Shown here piece after piece: positions 27,332 through 36,829 of a stretch of DNA of 64,000 nt. The stretch covers positions 880,578-944,577 of the forward strand of contig NZ_JACKZY010000001.1 of assembly GCF_020833685.1 (NCBI RefSeq), read 5' to 3'. The translations under genes and the position numbers were made by a program. The notes below the pieces were generated by a model. That model saw nothing but the letters and a program-made list of their open reading frames with translations. It was not told the DNA's origin and ran no database searches. This stretch comes from Nitratireductor sp. B36 (lineage in GTDB: Bacteria; Pseudomonadota; Alphaproteobacteria; Rhizobiales; Rhizobiaceae). Every line of letters begins with the position of its first letter. Within the stretch, counting starts at the first letter, position 1.

Positions 27332-29644
27332 CTACCCGGTGATTTTCGAGAAATCCGCGACCTGTGCCGTGGCGCTGCGAATGCGTGAAAGCAGCGCCAG
27401 CCGGTTTGCCCGAACCGCTTCGTCATCCGCATTGACCATCACGCCATCGAGGAAGGCATCGACCGGCTGGCGCAGCCGCGCCAGGAAGGAGAGCGCCTTC
27501 ACATAATCATTGGCGGCGATGGCCTGACCGGCAAAGTTCTCCGCCTCTTCCAGACTGTCGAAGAGCGCCCGCTCCTCATCGGTCTCGAAGAGCTTCGCAT
27601 CGACCGTCCCGGCGATGGCCGTCCCCTTCTTTTCCGCATCGGCCACGATGTTCGCTGCCCGCTTGGCGCCCGCCAGAAGGTTCTCGCCATCCGTGGTCGC
27701 CAGAAACTCCGAAAGCGCCTCCACGCGCCGCACGATCAGGAGGAGATCGTCCGCATCGTCAGAGATCACCGCATCGATCAGATCATACCGCGCACCCTGA
27801 TCGCGCAGATAGACCTTGAGGCGATCATGGAAGAAGGAGAGGAGGTCACTGGATTCTTTCAGTACAATTTCATGCTTTTCTACGATTATTTCTTTTGCAC
27901 GACCAGGATCTACTTCACGTTGAAGTATACGATTAACATCTTCTACATCCCCGTCACTCAACCCCAAATCGGCCACGACCTGAAAGGCCTCTCTCTTCTG
28001 ATCAAAAGAGCGGAAGTGCTCATCCACGACATGCAACGCAAAAGTCCGAGCGAAGGAGACCTTAAGGCCAATCTGAATAGATTTTTCCAGAATTATCCGG
28101 ATCACACCCAGCGCCGCGCGTCTCAGCGCATAGGGGTCCTTCGATCCCGTCGGCTTCTCGTCAATCGCCCAGAAACACACAAGCATGTCCAGCTTGTCCG
28201 CCAGCGCAACAGCCACGGCCACCGGGTCGGTCGGCACGGCATCATTCGGCCCCTGCGGCTTGTAATGATCCTCGATGGCCGCCGCCACCGCAGCACTCTC
28301 GCCTTGCAGTTCGGCATATTTACGGCCCATGAAGCCCTGCAGTTCGGGGAATTCGCCCACCACCTCGGTCTGGAGATCGGCCTTGGCCAGATGCGCCGCG
28401 CGCACGGCCTCTGCCGGGTCCGCCCCCGCCACAGGCGCAAGCTCCTTCGCCAGTGCCGCGATCCGCGCCACGCGCTGACCCTGCGTGCCGAGCTTGGCAT
28501 GGAAGGTCACGCCCAGATGGTCGAGCCGCGCCATGCGCTGGTCGAGTGGCTTTGAAAGATCGAGCCCGAATTTTTTGGCCGAGGCTTCAAGCTTGCCGAG
28601 ATCAGGCAGGTCCGCCTGGTCCGTCTTCCAGAAATAGAGCGCATCGGAAAGCCGCGCCCGCACCACCTTGCCATTGCCGTGGGCGATTTCCCTGCCGCCG
28701 TCCTTCGCCTCGATATTGGCGGTGATTACGAAGCGATTGGACAGCTTTTCCGTCTCGCCCTGCGGGCGGCAGACAAAGCACTTCTGGTTGGCGCGGATCG
28801 TCAGCCGGATCACCTCAGGCGGGATCGTCAGATAGTCTTCCTCAAATTCCCCCAGAAGCACCACCGGCCATTCCACGAGGCCCGAAACTTCCTCCAGAAG
28901 CCCCTCGTCTTCCACAAGCTCCAGCCCGTTGGCGAAGGCGAGATTGCGCGCGTCGTCGAGGATGATGCGCTTGCGGCGGTCGGGGTCGAGCACAACCTTC
29001 GCCGCTTCCAGCTTCTCCACGTAATCATCGAAGCGTCGCACGGTGATGGCGCCCGGCGCATGGAAGCGGTGGCCGAAGGTGACATTGCCCGAGCGGATGC
29101 CGTCGATCTCGAAATCGACCACCACCGGCTCCTCGGTTTCCGGCCCGAAGGTGCACAGGATCGATTGCAGCGGGCGCACCCAGCGCAGGCTGCCGGGCTT
29201 TGCCGATGCCGCGCCCCAGCGCATGGATTTCGGCCACGGGAAATTGCGGATGATGCCCGGCATGATCTCGGCGACGATCTCTTCGGCCGCCCGGCCGGGT
29301 TTCTCGATCACCGCGACATAGAAATCGCCCTTCTTCGGGTCGTTCTGGATTTCCGCCTCATCGATGGAGGAGAGCCCCGCCCCGCGCAAAAAGCCCTGAA
29401 TGGCCTTTTCCGGCGCGTCGGTGCGCGGGCCCTTGCGCTCTTCGCGCACATCCTTGGAGCGGGCGGTCACGCCGCGAATGTCGAGCGCCAGCCGGCGTGG
29501 CGTCCAGTATTCGGTCGCCGCCTCATAGGTGAGCCCCGCATCCACCAGACCGTCCGTCACCAGCTTCTTCAAGTCGCCGGCGGCCTTGCGCTGCATGCGG
29601 GCTGGAATTTCCTCGGAGCGGAGTTCGAGAAGAAGATCGGGCAT
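27332..29644 (-). CDS. glyS: Glycyl-tRNA synthetase beta subunit
   Basis: 770 residues from the ATG at 29644 ([20 protein letters not shown]). It makes up, with GlyQ, the alpha2beta2 glycyl-tRNA synthetase. Conserved stretches include [38 protein letters not shown] and [18 protein letters not shown]. The C-terminal part carries the anticodon-binding domain (DALYF... and [20 protein letters not shown]). It is separated from glyQ by about 940 bases. Codons for residues about 515-601 (27841-28100) are much more AT-rich than the rest of the gene, although the frame stays open and the protein looks normal; see findings. Confidence 0.97.
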   Translation of the reverse strand: MPDLLLELRSEEIPARMQRKAAGDLKKLVTDGLVDAGLTYEAATEYWTPRRLALDIRGVTARSKDVREERKGPRTDAPEKAIQGFLRGAGLSSIDEAEIQNDPKKGDFYVAVIEKPGRAAEEIVAEIMPGIIRNFPWPKSMRWGAASAKPGSLRWVRPLQSILCTFGPETEEPVVVDFEIDGIRSGNVTFGHRFHAPGAITVRRFDDYVEKLEAAKVVLDPDRRKRIILDDARNLAFANGLELVEDEGLLEEVSGLVEWPVVLLGEFEEDYLTIPPEVIRLTIRANQKCFVCRPQGETEKLSNRFVITANIEAKDGGREIAHGNGKVVRARLSDALYFWKTDQADLPDLGKLEASAKKFGLDLSKPLDQRMARLDHLGVTFHAKLGTQGQRVARIAALAKELAPVAGADPAEAVRAAHLAKADLQTEVVGEFPELQGFMGRKYAELQGESAAVAAAIEDHYKPQGPNDAVPTDPVAVAVALADKLDMLVCFWAIDEKPTGSKDPYALRRAALGVIRIILEKSIQIGLKVSFARTFALHVVDEHFRSFDQKREAFQVVADLGLSDGDVEDVNRILQREVDPGRAKEIIVEKHEIVLKESSDLLSFFHDRLKVYLRDQGARYDLIDAVISDDADDLLLIVRRVEALSEFLATTDGENLLAGAKRAANIVADAEKKGTAIAGTVDAKLFETDEERALFDSLEEAENFAGQAIAANDYVKALSFLARLRQPVDAFLDGVMVNADDEAVRANRLALLSRIRSATAQVADFSKITG

Positions 29645-30120
29645 TGGGAGGTCTCTGAAAAGCGGACTGTATCGCGCCCGGCAATAGCAACTCCGCCCGC
29701 CAATGTCACCCGCCACGCGGTGCGAATGAACCTTTTCATCGCTCGGTGCGACTGACCGGTATCAGATCACCACCCGGACGAGAACCATGACAGCCGCCCC
29801 CGCCCTCCTGCATTCCATCGCGCTCAGCGCCTGCCTGATCCTTCAGGCCATGCCCGGCAGCACCGAGCGCCCCTCCGGCATCCGCCGCGCCTTGCAGACG
29901 CTTTCGGCAGAGCGAACACCAGTCACCGTCATCCCGGAAGCCCGAAGGGCTATCCGGGACCCATTGGAAGAACATCAGGAGGCGCGGCCCGGTTCTGTTT
30001 GGGCGACCCTCGGCGATGCCGGTCTCTTCTGAGGAAATCGGCCCCGCTGCTCAATGGGTCCCGGCTCTCCCTTTGGTCGGCCGGGATGACGCGGATAAGG
30101 TCCGACCGAGAAACCAGAAC
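29645..30120. other. Intergenic region between glyS and the VOC gene
   Basis: This 476-base stretch holds no convincing gene. An 81-codon plus-strand frame at 29787-30032 begins with a signal-like sequence (MTAAPALLHSIALSACLILQ) but its last third is read through a palindromic repeat, so it is either a recent hybrid or not a gene. The remainder is the 163-bp palindromic element at 29928-30090. Confidence 0.6.
29928..30090. repeat. 163-bp palindromic element (MITE-like)
   Basis: The ends are perfect ten-base inverted repeats (GTCATCCCGG / CCGGGATGAC). Inside, CGGGACCCATTG and CAATGGGTCCCG form a second perfect 12-base inverted pair. The whole element could fold into one long imperfect hairpin. 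No transposase is encoded. It resembles short non-autonomous or mosaic intergenic repeats of rhizobia. Confidence 0.75.
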
Positions 30121-30504
30121 CTACTCCTGCGGCGCAGGCGTCATCCAGCCGATCATCGCGCCACCCGGCTCGCGCAGGATGGCGATGCGGCCAATGCCCG
30201 GCACATCGAAGGGTGCACGCAAAACCTCCGCACCCTTTCCCTTCGCCTTTTCCAGAACCCCATCCACGCCATCGACCGCCAGATAGGGCATCCAGTGCTC
30301 CTCGACGCCGTCGAAATCCGGCCCTGCCATGGGAAAAAGCCCTGCAACCGGCGTGTCTCCGACCTTGGCGATCCAGTAGGTCCGACCGTCACCCATATCC
30401 ATGCTCTCAAAGGTCCAGCCCACCGTGTCCGCGTAGAAGGTCTTCATCTTCTCCGTGTCGCGGGTCATCAGTTCGTTCCAGTGGAAACAACCATGCTGTG
30501 TCAT
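30121..30504 (-). CDS. VOC (glyoxalase/bleomycin-resistance fold) family protein
   Basis: 127 residues from the ATG at 30504, preceded by GGGAGGACATC. One VOC module pair is visible: GCFHWNELMTRDTEKMKTFY at the start and GIGRIAILREPGGAMIGW at the end. Metal-ligand positions look like His near residue 7 and Glu in REPGG. Members include glyoxalase I-like enzymes, dioxygenases and drug-binding proteins, so no reaction can be assigned. It lies between glyQ and glyS on the same strand, with a terminator-like hairpin before it. Confidence 0.85.
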   Translation of the reverse strand: MTQHGCFHWNELMTRDTEKMKTFYADTVGWTFESMDMGDGRTYWIAKVGDTPVAGLFPMAGPDFDGVEEHWMPYLAVDGVDGVLEKAKGKGAEVLRAPFDVPGIGRIAILREPGGAMIGWMTPAPQE

Positions 30505-30528
30505 GATGTCCTCCCTTGGCCCCATACG

Positions 30529-30558
30529 AAAAACGGGGCGCATCCATGATACGCCCCG
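30529..30558 (-). terminator. Rho-independent terminator of glyQ
   Basis: On the minus strand CGGGGCG and CGCCCCG enclose an 11-base loop and are followed by TTTTTCG. It begins 27 bases after the glyQ stop, implying that glyS is transcribed separately from glyQ. Confidence 0.75.
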
Positions 30559-30584
30559 CCGCTTCAATCACCAAAGAAGATCGT

Positions 30585-31538
30585 TCAGGCTGCCGCCTTC
30601 TCCGCGCCACCCGCATCCGTCTGCAAAAACGCCTCGCCACAGGCCTTCGCCAGTTCGCGCACCCGCAGGATATAGCTCTGGCGTTCCGTCACCGAGATCA
30701 CGCCGCGCGCATCGAGCAGGTTGAAGACATGGCTTGCCTTGATGCACTGGTCGTAGGCAGGGAAAACGCATTTATGCAGATGCCCCTCATCCGCCGGTGC
30801 ACCGGCCGCAAGGATCGCCCGACACTCGGCCTCGGCATCCTTGAAATGCTGGAACAGGATGTCCGTGTCGGCATATTCGAAATTGAAGCGCGAATATTCC
30901 TGCTCGGCCTGCAAAAACACGTCGCCATAGGTCACCTTGGCATCGCCTTCGAGGCCGTTGAAGTTGAGGTCGTAGACATTGTCCACGCCCTGCACATACA
31001 TGGCAAGACGCTCAAGACCATAGGTCAGTTCGCCTGCCACCGGCGCGCATTCGATGCCGCAGACCTGCTGAAAATAGGTGAACTGCGAAACCTCCATCCC
31101 GTCGCACCAGCACTCCCAGCCAAGGCCCCAGGCACCCAGCGTCGGGCTTTCCCAGTCGTCTTCCACGAAGCGCACATCATGCGTCGCCATGTCGAGGCCG
31201 ATGGCCTCCAGCGAGCCGAGATAGAGCTCCTGCAGGTTGGACGGGTTGGGCTTCAGGATCACCTGATACTGGTAATAGTGCTGCAGGCGGTTCGGGTTCT
31301 CGCCGTAGCGACCGTCGCTGGGCCGGCGCGAGGGCTGAACATAAGCCGCATTCCACGGTTTCGGCCCGAGCGAGCGCAGCGTCGTTGCGGGGTGAAACGT
31401 GCCCGCGCCCACTTCCATGTCATAGGGCTGCAGGATCACGCAGCCATGCGCGGCCCAGTAATTGTGCAGGGTCAGGATAAGTCCCTGAAACGAGCGCGTG
31501 GGGTGCGTGATGGGCAGATCGGTGCTTGGCGCGGTCAC
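30585..31538 (-). CDS. glyQ: Glycyl-tRNA synthetase alpha subunit (GTG start)
   Basis: 317 residues. It supplies the aminoacylation site of the glycyl-tRNA synthetase together with GlyS. Signature class II segments are [59 protein letters not shown] and [10 protein letters not shown]. The start is taken as GTG at 31538 because GGAGAAG lies five bases upstream and the residues before it are not conserved. A strong terminator follows the stop. Confidence 0.96.
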   Translation of the reverse strand: MTAPSTDLPITHPTRSFQGLILTLHNYWAAHGCVILQPYDMEVGAGTFHPATTLRSLGPKPWNAAYVQPSRRPSDGRYGENPNRLQHYYQYQVILKPNPSNLQELYLGSLEAIGLDMATHDVRFVEDDWESPTLGAWGLGWECWCDGMEVSQFTYFQQVCGIECAPVAGELTYGLERLAMYVQGVDNVYDLNFNGLEGDAKVTYGDVFLQAEQEYSRFNFEYADTDILFQHFKDAEAECRAILAAGAPADEGHLHKCVFPAYDQCIKASHVFNLLDARGVISVTERQSYILRVRELAKACGEAFLQTDAGGAEKAAA

Positions 31539-31608
31539 AATGCTTCTCCGGATGGTGCCGGCACGTCCTATTCCGCGCCCCGGCAAGCGTCAAGGCACAG
31601 CGCGTTTT

Positions 31609-32322
31609 TCATACCGGCTGCTTCCTGATGACAGCGTGCGGCAGCGTCCGCTCCAGCCGCAATGAGGCATTCTCGGCCAGCACTTTGTCCACGGCGTTTC
31701 GGCAGCCCTCATAGTCGTTGTAATCGTCGACGATCACCACCCCGCCCGGGCTCAGGCAGCGGGATACCGATGTGAGGCAGAAGAGGACCGGGTCGTACCA
31801 GTCGCAATCAATATGCACCAGGCAGAAACGGTCGCTCTCAGAGGGTAAAAACGTCTCTTGAAACAAGCCTTTGCGCAGGATGATCGATTGGTTGTCGACG
31901 CTCAGCCCAAATTTTTCGAAGGATGAGACGACCCGGCCATACAGATCATCCACGTAACCGTAATACTCGCCATCGCGAATGCCGGTCGACTTTCCCTCGG
32001 CAATCACCTTGAATCGGTTGTGCGCATCCGAGGCATCGCGATCAGTTGGCGGGGGTATCCGACCGAACACGTCGAAGCCGAGAAATCGGCGCTTGCCCCG
32101 ACTTTTGGCCAGCACGATCGCAGACCCACCCAGCGCCATGCCGAACTCGGCAATATCTCCTGGAACATCTTGTGCCACCACGCGCTCAAGCTCGGCGTTG
32201 AGCGATGCCATGCGCTCGAGCGGCAGATAGGTCAGCCCGTCTCTCATCACCTCCCGTGCAACGGGCGGCAGGGACAGTTTCTGTCTGCGTTTCGTGAGCG
32301 AGCGCCGCAGTTTCTGAAACAT
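31609..32322 (-). CDS. TylF/MycF-like SAM-dependent O-methyltransferase family protein
   Basis: 237 residues. The core has DIAEFGMALGGSAIVLAKSR for SAM binding, DGEYYGYVDDLYGRVVSSF, and the metal-binding-like stretch CLVHIDCDWYDPVLFCL then VIVDDYNDYEGCRNAV. This pattern matches the macrocin O-methyltransferase (TylF) family. Members modify sugars of antibiotics or of surface glycans; without biosynthetic neighbours a surface-polysaccharide role is a guess. The ATG at 32322 is used; a GTG six bases upstream with GGCGGG before it is equally possible. Confidence 0.82.
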   Translation of the reverse strand: MFQKLRRSLTKRRQKLSLPPVAREVMRDGLTYLPLERMASLNAELERVVAQDVPGDIAEFGMALGGSAIVLAKSRGKRRFLGFDVFGRIPPPTDRDASDAHNRFKVIAEGKSTGIRDGEYYGYVDDLYGRVVSSFEKFGLSVDNQSIILRKGLFQETFLPSESDRFCLVHIDCDWYDPVLFCLTSVSRCLSPGGVVIVDDYNDYEGCRNAVDKVLAENASLRLERTLPHAVIRKQPV

Positions 32323-32386
32323 CCCCACGTTTAACCCGCCCGTTCTTGTCGTGAAGGAAACACGAAAACGTTAGCCGTTCACAATC

Positions 32387-34447
32387 TCATTGTTCCTGGG
32401 GAGGAAGCCGAATTTCCTGTCCGGCCCGAAGCAGATCGGGATTGCGCTGAAGATCCGGATTGACGGCCAGAATATCGCGGAACCGCTCGCCGTCGCCCAG
32501 TTGATCGACAGCGATGGACCAGAGGGTCTCACCATCCTTGATCGTATAAAACGCGTCACCCGTAGCCGTCTTCTCCGGGGTCTCGACCGCCTTGGTTTCG
32601 GTCTTAGGCTCTTCGGAGGCTTCCGGCTCTGCGGTCTTCCCGGCAGTTGGTTCTTCGGGCGTCGCCGTCCCGTCGACGATCACTTTCTCCGGCGTCGAAG
32701 CCTCAGCCAGTTTCTTCGGTTCTTCGTCAGGCAAACCTTCCTTCAGCTTCTTTTCCACCTCGGCGAGCAATTCAGGCTCCGGATCGAGGTCGCGCGCATG
32801 CGACCATTGATAGGTGGCTTCCAGCTTGCGGCCCGTGCGCCAATAGGCGTCGCCAAGATGGTCGTTCAGAACCGGGTCCTCGGGACGCAGCGAAACCGCG
32901 CGCTCAAGCTCCTTCGCGGCTTCCTCGTAGCGGCCAAGCCTGTAATGCGCCCAGCCAAGCGAATCGACGATATAACCATCATTGGGACGAAGCTCGACGG
33001 CCCGACCGATCAGTTCGAGCCCCTCTTCCAGCTTCATGTTCATATCGACCCAGGAATAGCCCAGATAGTTGAGCACCTGCGGCTGATCCGGATAAAGCTC
33101 CAGCGCCTTGAAGAAATTCGGCTCTGCCTTCTCCCACTCCTTCAAACGCTCATAAGCAATGCCGCGCTGATAGAAGAGGCTCCAGTGCTCACGTTCCGGC
33201 TCGGCAATTCGCTCGACCGCTCGGTCATAAACACCGGCGGCAGATCGATAATCCTTCTGTACCGCATAAACACGGCCCAGGGAGAGATATGCACGAATAT
33301 CGTCGGGGTCTTTCTCTATAGCGGCATTGAGATAGGTTTCAGCCTCCTCGTGCCGGTCGAGATCGGCAAGATTAAGCCCGGTCTGAAGCTCGGCCAAGCG
33401 GCGCCAGGGCGAGCCGGGCTTGATCCGGTCATAAAAGCTGATGGCCTTTTCCGGCTCACTCTGCTGTTCGGCCAAGGAGGCAAGCTGGACGAGGATGTCG
33501 TCATTGTCCGGGCTCAGCGCCAGCGCATAATTCAGGTAGAGCTTCACAAAAGGCTCGCCGCCACCGCGATTGAGAGCGGTGGCGATGTTAAGCAGGATCT
33601 CTGCCGCTCCGGCGCGAGGATCAGGAATCGGAAAAGCCACCGCATCGCCAGCCTCGATCTTTTCACGCAGAATTGTCGTGGCAGCGCGGCCGGTGATGTA
33701 TTTCTCGCCATTTTCAAGCGCTGCGAGCGCCTTGTCCTTCTCGCCGCGTTCGGCCAGCCAGGACGCATAGGCTTCAGCCGCGCGCATATAGGTGTCCGGG
33801 CCCGCCGACGCGGCTGTCACGTCACCCAGCAAGGCATCGAACGCTTTCTCGGCCTCGGCATTCTGCCCACTTTGTGCGAGCATCAACGCGCGATGGTAGG
33901 AGCGGAACAGGCGGTACCAGTCCGGCCCGTCGAGTTCTTCAAGCGACGATAGAGCCTGGTCGGTCTGCCCCTGCCCCAACTCCGTCCAAGCGGACATGAT
34001 TGACGTGATCAGGCGGTCGAGATCCGATTCCAGAACCAGTTTCAGCCAGTTCTCAGCCTGCGCATAGTTTTCACCGCGCAGCGCATCGACCGCGAGCCCC
34101 AGCCGTGAAAAACGTTCCATTTCGGGAACGGATTTGAGCGCACGAGCATGGGGCAGCGCATCATCGAAGCGCCCTTCGGCGACCAGCGCCAGAAGCAGGC
34201 TTTGCTGAATGGCCTGATTGTCGGGCTGGAAGGCAAGCGCCCGCTCGTAATAATCGATGGCGCTCTCGAAATCATTGTCCGCCTCCGCAGCGCGGGCGGC
34301 CAGGAATGCTCCGGAGAATGATGAAATCGCGATCAGATCACGATCGTCGGCACCGCTCTCTTTTGCCATCGCGAGCTGAGGCGCGAATGCGAGGAACCCC
34401 GCAAAGCCCACCGTTGCCAACAGTCCGGAGTTAAAACGCTTTCTCAT
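32387..34447 (-). CDS. Secreted TPR-repeat protein with C-terminal LysM domain
   Basis: 686 residues. A signal peptide (MRKRFNSGLLATVGFAGFLA ending AMA) is followed by about 15 TPR-like helical pairs (for example YYERALAFQPDNQAIQQSLL, RAYLSLGRVYAVQKDYRSAA, VDSLGWAHYRLGRYEEAAKE). A Pro/Glu/Lys/Thr-rich linker of about 60 residues precedes a LysM module (FYTIKDGETLWSIAVDQLGD). It is probably a periplasmic scaffold that binds peptidoglycan through LysM. TPR arrays of this type occur in envelope-assembly proteins, but the partner is unknown. It lies 135 bases after the polyprenyl synthase gene. Confidence 0.88.
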   Translation of the reverse strand: MRKRFNSGLLATVGFAGFLAFAPQLAMAKESGADDRDLIAISSFSGAFLAARAAEADNDFESAIDYYERALAFQPDNQAIQQSLLLALVAEGRFDDALPHARALKSVPEMERFSRLGLAVDALRGENYAQAENWLKLVLESDLDRLITSIMSAWTELGQGQTDQALSSLEELDGPDWYRLFRSYHRALMLAQSGQNAEAEKAFDALLGDVTAASAGPDTYMRAAEAYASWLAERGEKDKALAALENGEKYITGRAATTILREKIEAGDAVAFPIPDPRAGAAEILLNIATALNRGGGEPFVKLYLNYALALSPDNDDILVQLASLAEQQSEPEKAISFYDRIKPGSPWRRLAELQTGLNLADLDRHEEAETYLNAAIEKDPDDIRAYLSLGRVYAVQKDYRSAAGVYDRAVERIAEPEREHWSLFYQRGIAYERLKEWEKAEPNFFKALELYPDQPQVLNYLGYSWVDMNMKLEEGLELIGRAVELRPNDGYIVDSLGWAHYRLGRYEEAAKELERAVSLRPEDPVLNDHLGDAYWRTGRKLEATYQWSHARDLDPEPELLAEVEKKLKEGLPDEEPKKLAEASTPEKVIVDGTATPEEPTAGKTAEPEASEEPKTETKAVETPEKTATGDAFYTIKDGETLWSIAVDQLGDGERFRDILAVNPDLQRNPDLLRAGQEIRLPPQEQ

Positions 34448-34582
34448 TGGCCATCCCGCTGCATACTTAACCTCATCTCTTCTTCCTCCGCCGAAGCGAA
34501 GAGGTAGGGAATCCCTGCTTTCCTCGCAGACAAGCATGGCCTTTTTGCGGAAACGCTTCAACGAGAACTGTTTCCCCTGCTA

Positions 34583-35596
34583 TCAGGTCACGCGACTGAT
34601 GCAGAAATCAATCACATCGAGAAGCGCGTCTTTCTGCGGCGTCGGCCTGAGCGGAGCCAGCGCATCGCGGGCGATCTCGCCAAAGTGGCGCGCCCGTCCG
34701 ATCGTGTCGCCGATGGCTCCATGCTTGTGCAAAAGCCCGATCGCCTTCTCGAGCGCCGCGTCGTCGCACTGATTGTCCTCGATGGCGCTTTTCCAGAAGG
34801 CCCGTTCATCCGGGCTGCCGCGGCGATAGCTCAGGATCACCGGCAGGGTCACCTTGCCCTCGCGAAAATCGTCGCCGACATTCTTGCCGAGGTCCGAGCT
34901 CTTGCCGCCATAGTCGAGCGCATCGTCGACAAGCTGGAACGCCAGGCCGAGATTGGTGCCGTAGGAGCGTAGCGCAGCACGGTCGTTGCGGGTAGCGCCC
35001 GCCACCACCGGCCCCACTTCGGCGGCCGCCGAGAAGAGTGCAGCCGTCTTGGCCTTGATGACGGCCAGATATTCGTCCTCGGTCGTTTCCAGATTCTTGG
35101 CGACGCTGAGCTGAAGCACCTCGCCCTCGGCAATGACGGAGGCTGCCGTGGAGAGAATATCGAGCGCGTCGAGCGAGCCGACCTCGACCATCATGCGAAA
35201 CGCCTGGCCGAGCAGGAAATCGCCCACCAGAACGCTTGCCTGGTTGCCCCAGATCATGCGGGCAGTCTTGCGGCCCCGGCGCAAATCGCTTTCGTCCACC
35301 ACATCGTCATGCAGCAGCGTGGCCGTGTGCATGAACTCCACGCTGGTGGCGAGCTTCACATGCCCTTCGCCCTCGTAACCAAACATCTGTGCGGCAGCGA
35401 GCGTCACCATGGGGCGCAGGCGCTTTCCGCCGGAATCGATGAGATGCTTCGCCAATTCAGGGATGAGTTCGACATCCGAGCCGGCCTTCGAGAGAATCAG
35501 CTCGTTGACGCGCGCCATTTCGTCAGCGGTCAGGTCCATGAGGCTTGCAACGGAGGCCGCGCCACGCTTGCCATCGAGATTCAACACTACACCCAC
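34583..35596 (-). CDS. Long-chain polyprenyl diphosphate synthase (octa- or decaprenyl)
   Basis: 337 residues. Both Asp-rich motifs are present: LLHDDVVDESD near residue 95 and LVDDALDYGG near 220. GGKRLRPMVTLAAAQMFGY is the first conserved block. Small residues before the first motif, as in IspB, fit long products. The product would serve as the ubiquinone side chain, used by UbiA. The GTG at 35596 is taken as start: GGAGAA lies six bases before it and it yields MGVVLNLDGKRG, like rhizobial homologues. IspB or DdsA naming depends on the chain length. Confidence 0.94.
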   Translation of the reverse strand: MGVVLNLDGKRGAASVASLMDLTADEMARVNELILSKAGSDVELIPELAKHLIDSGGKRLRPMVTLAAAQMFGYEGEGHVKLATSVEFMHTATLLHDDVVDESDLRRGRKTARMIWGNQASVLVGDFLLGQAFRMMVEVGSLDALDILSTAASVIAEGEVLQLSVAKNLETTEDEYLAVIKAKTAALFSAAAEVGPVVAGATRNDRAALRSYGTNLGLAFQLVDDALDYGGKSSDLGKNVGDDFREGKVTLPVILSYRRGSPDERAFWKSAIEDNQCDDAALEKAIGLLHKHGAIGDTIGRARHFGEIARDALAPLRPTPQKDALLDVIDFCISRVT

Positions 35597-35776
35597 AGAT
35601 GGTTCTCCAATCACGACCAGGCACGGTCAGGAAAAGACCCTGCCGAAACGTCCAAACTTTCCCGGCAATCTAGTGCCCCGCCCCCACGCGGGGCAAGCGG
35701 CGAATGCGCACGGTGCGCTTACCCGCCAATCACGAAGTCGTTTACAGGGGTTGCGCAAACTGTCAACGTCGCGCCC

Positions 35777-36016
35777 ATGATCGAACTTGTCCGTACCAAT
35801 GATCCCGTGGTCATTTCCTTTGTTGAGAGCCTCCTGCGCGACGCCGGCATTGCTTGTTTCGTCGCGGACCAGAACATGAGCATTATGGAAGGCTCGCTCG
35901 GCATCCTGCCGCGCCGTGTCATGATCGACGCGAATGACGAGGCGGCGGCCCGGCAATTGCTGAAAGATGCAGGCATCGGGGATGAAGCCCGTTTCGATGA
36001 TGGAAACAATGCCTGA
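35777..36016 (+). CDS. DUF2007-type small protein
   Basis: 79 residues: MIELVRTNDPVVISFVESLL at the start and PRRVMIDANDEAAARQLLKD near the end. This matches the putative signal-transducing DUF2007 fold, a compact alpha-beta domain like GlnB without known ligands. Its last eight bases overlap the start of the next methyltransferase gene, a frequent pairing in rhizobia. Divergent from the polyprenyl synthase gene. Confidence 0.85.
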   Translation: MIELVRTNDPVVISFVESLLRDAGIACFVADQNMSIMEGSLGILPRRVMIDANDEAAARQLLKDAGIGDEARFDDGNNA

Positions 36017-36791
36017 CACGCGTACCGAAGGTTTGCACAGCGTCGATTCCTTCCATCGCGATGCGTTCCGGCTCGTCCAGCCCACGGGTCGCGGCCACCG
36101 CTCCGGCGTCGATGCCATGCTCGTGGCCTCCGCCCTGCCGGGCAGCCTTGAAGGCGCAGTTGCCGATCTCGGTGCCGGTGCCGGTGCTGCCGGTTTCGCC
36201 GTCGCCGCCCGTTGTTCCAAAACCTGTGTCACCCTTGTCGAGAATGCCCCGGAAATGGCCGAATGCGCCCGCCGCAGCATTGCACTGCCGGAAAACGCCG
36301 CCCTTTCCGACCGTGTGCTCCTCATCGAGGCCGATGTCACGCTGTCAGGCGATGCGCGCGAGAGGGCCGGGCTTTTGCGCAATGCCTACGCGGCGACAAT
36401 CATGAACCCGCCCTTTAACAGCGCCAGCGACCGCGCCACGCCGGATGCATTGAAGCGCGCCGCCCATGTGATGGACGACACGCTTTTCGAAACCTGGCTG
36501 CGCACGGCAGCCGCCATCACCAACCCAGGCGGATTTCTGGCGCTGATCGCTCGCCCCGCCTCGCTGTCGCCCATTCTCCAGGCGCTTGAGGGCCGTTTCG
36601 GTGGCGCCCGCATCGTCCCGGTGCATGGCCGCGCCGGCAACCCGGCCATCCGCATCCTCCTGCGGGCGCAGAAGGGCAATCGTGCCGGGCTGACGCTCGA
36701 ACCGCCCCTCATCCTGCGCGACGCCGACAACCAGGTAACAGAACGCGCCGAAGCGCTCACCAATGGGCAGTCTGCACTTTTCGGCGATTGA
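36009..36791 (+). CDS. N6-adenine methyltransferase-like protein, TrmN6 family
   Basis: 260 residues. The SAM site is VADLGAGAGAAGFAVAARC, and the NPPF tetrad in IMNPPFNSASDR is the signature of amino-group methyltransferases acting on adenine in nucleic acid. This fits tRNA1(Val) m6A37 methyltransferase-like proteins (TrmN6/YfiC). The start is chosen at ATG 36009, preceded by GGAAAC; tandem ATGs at 35997 and 36000 are possible. The overlap with the DUF2007 gene suggests coupling. The real RNA target is unproven. Confidence 0.85.
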   Translation: MPDTRTEGLHSVDSFHRDAFRLVQPTGRGHRSGVDAMLVASALPGSLEGAVADLGAGAGAAGFAVAARCSKTCVTLVENAPEMAECARRSIALPENAALSDRVLLIEADVTLSGDARERAGLLRNAYAATIMNPPFNSASDRATPDALKRAAHVMDDTLFETWLRTAAAITNPGGFLALIARPASLSPILQALEGRFGGARIVPVHGRAGNPAIRILLRAQKGNRAGLTLEPPLILRDADNQVTERAEALTNGQSALFGD

Positions 36792-36829
36792 ACGAGCCCG
36801 GCCATTGCACGAACCGCGCAAATGCCTAC

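Noticed and set aside
29787-30032. 81-codon frame with signal-like start
   Set aside because: Its C-terminal third is encoded by the palindromic element at 29928-30090. Without homologues it cannot be called a gene; it may be a remnant.
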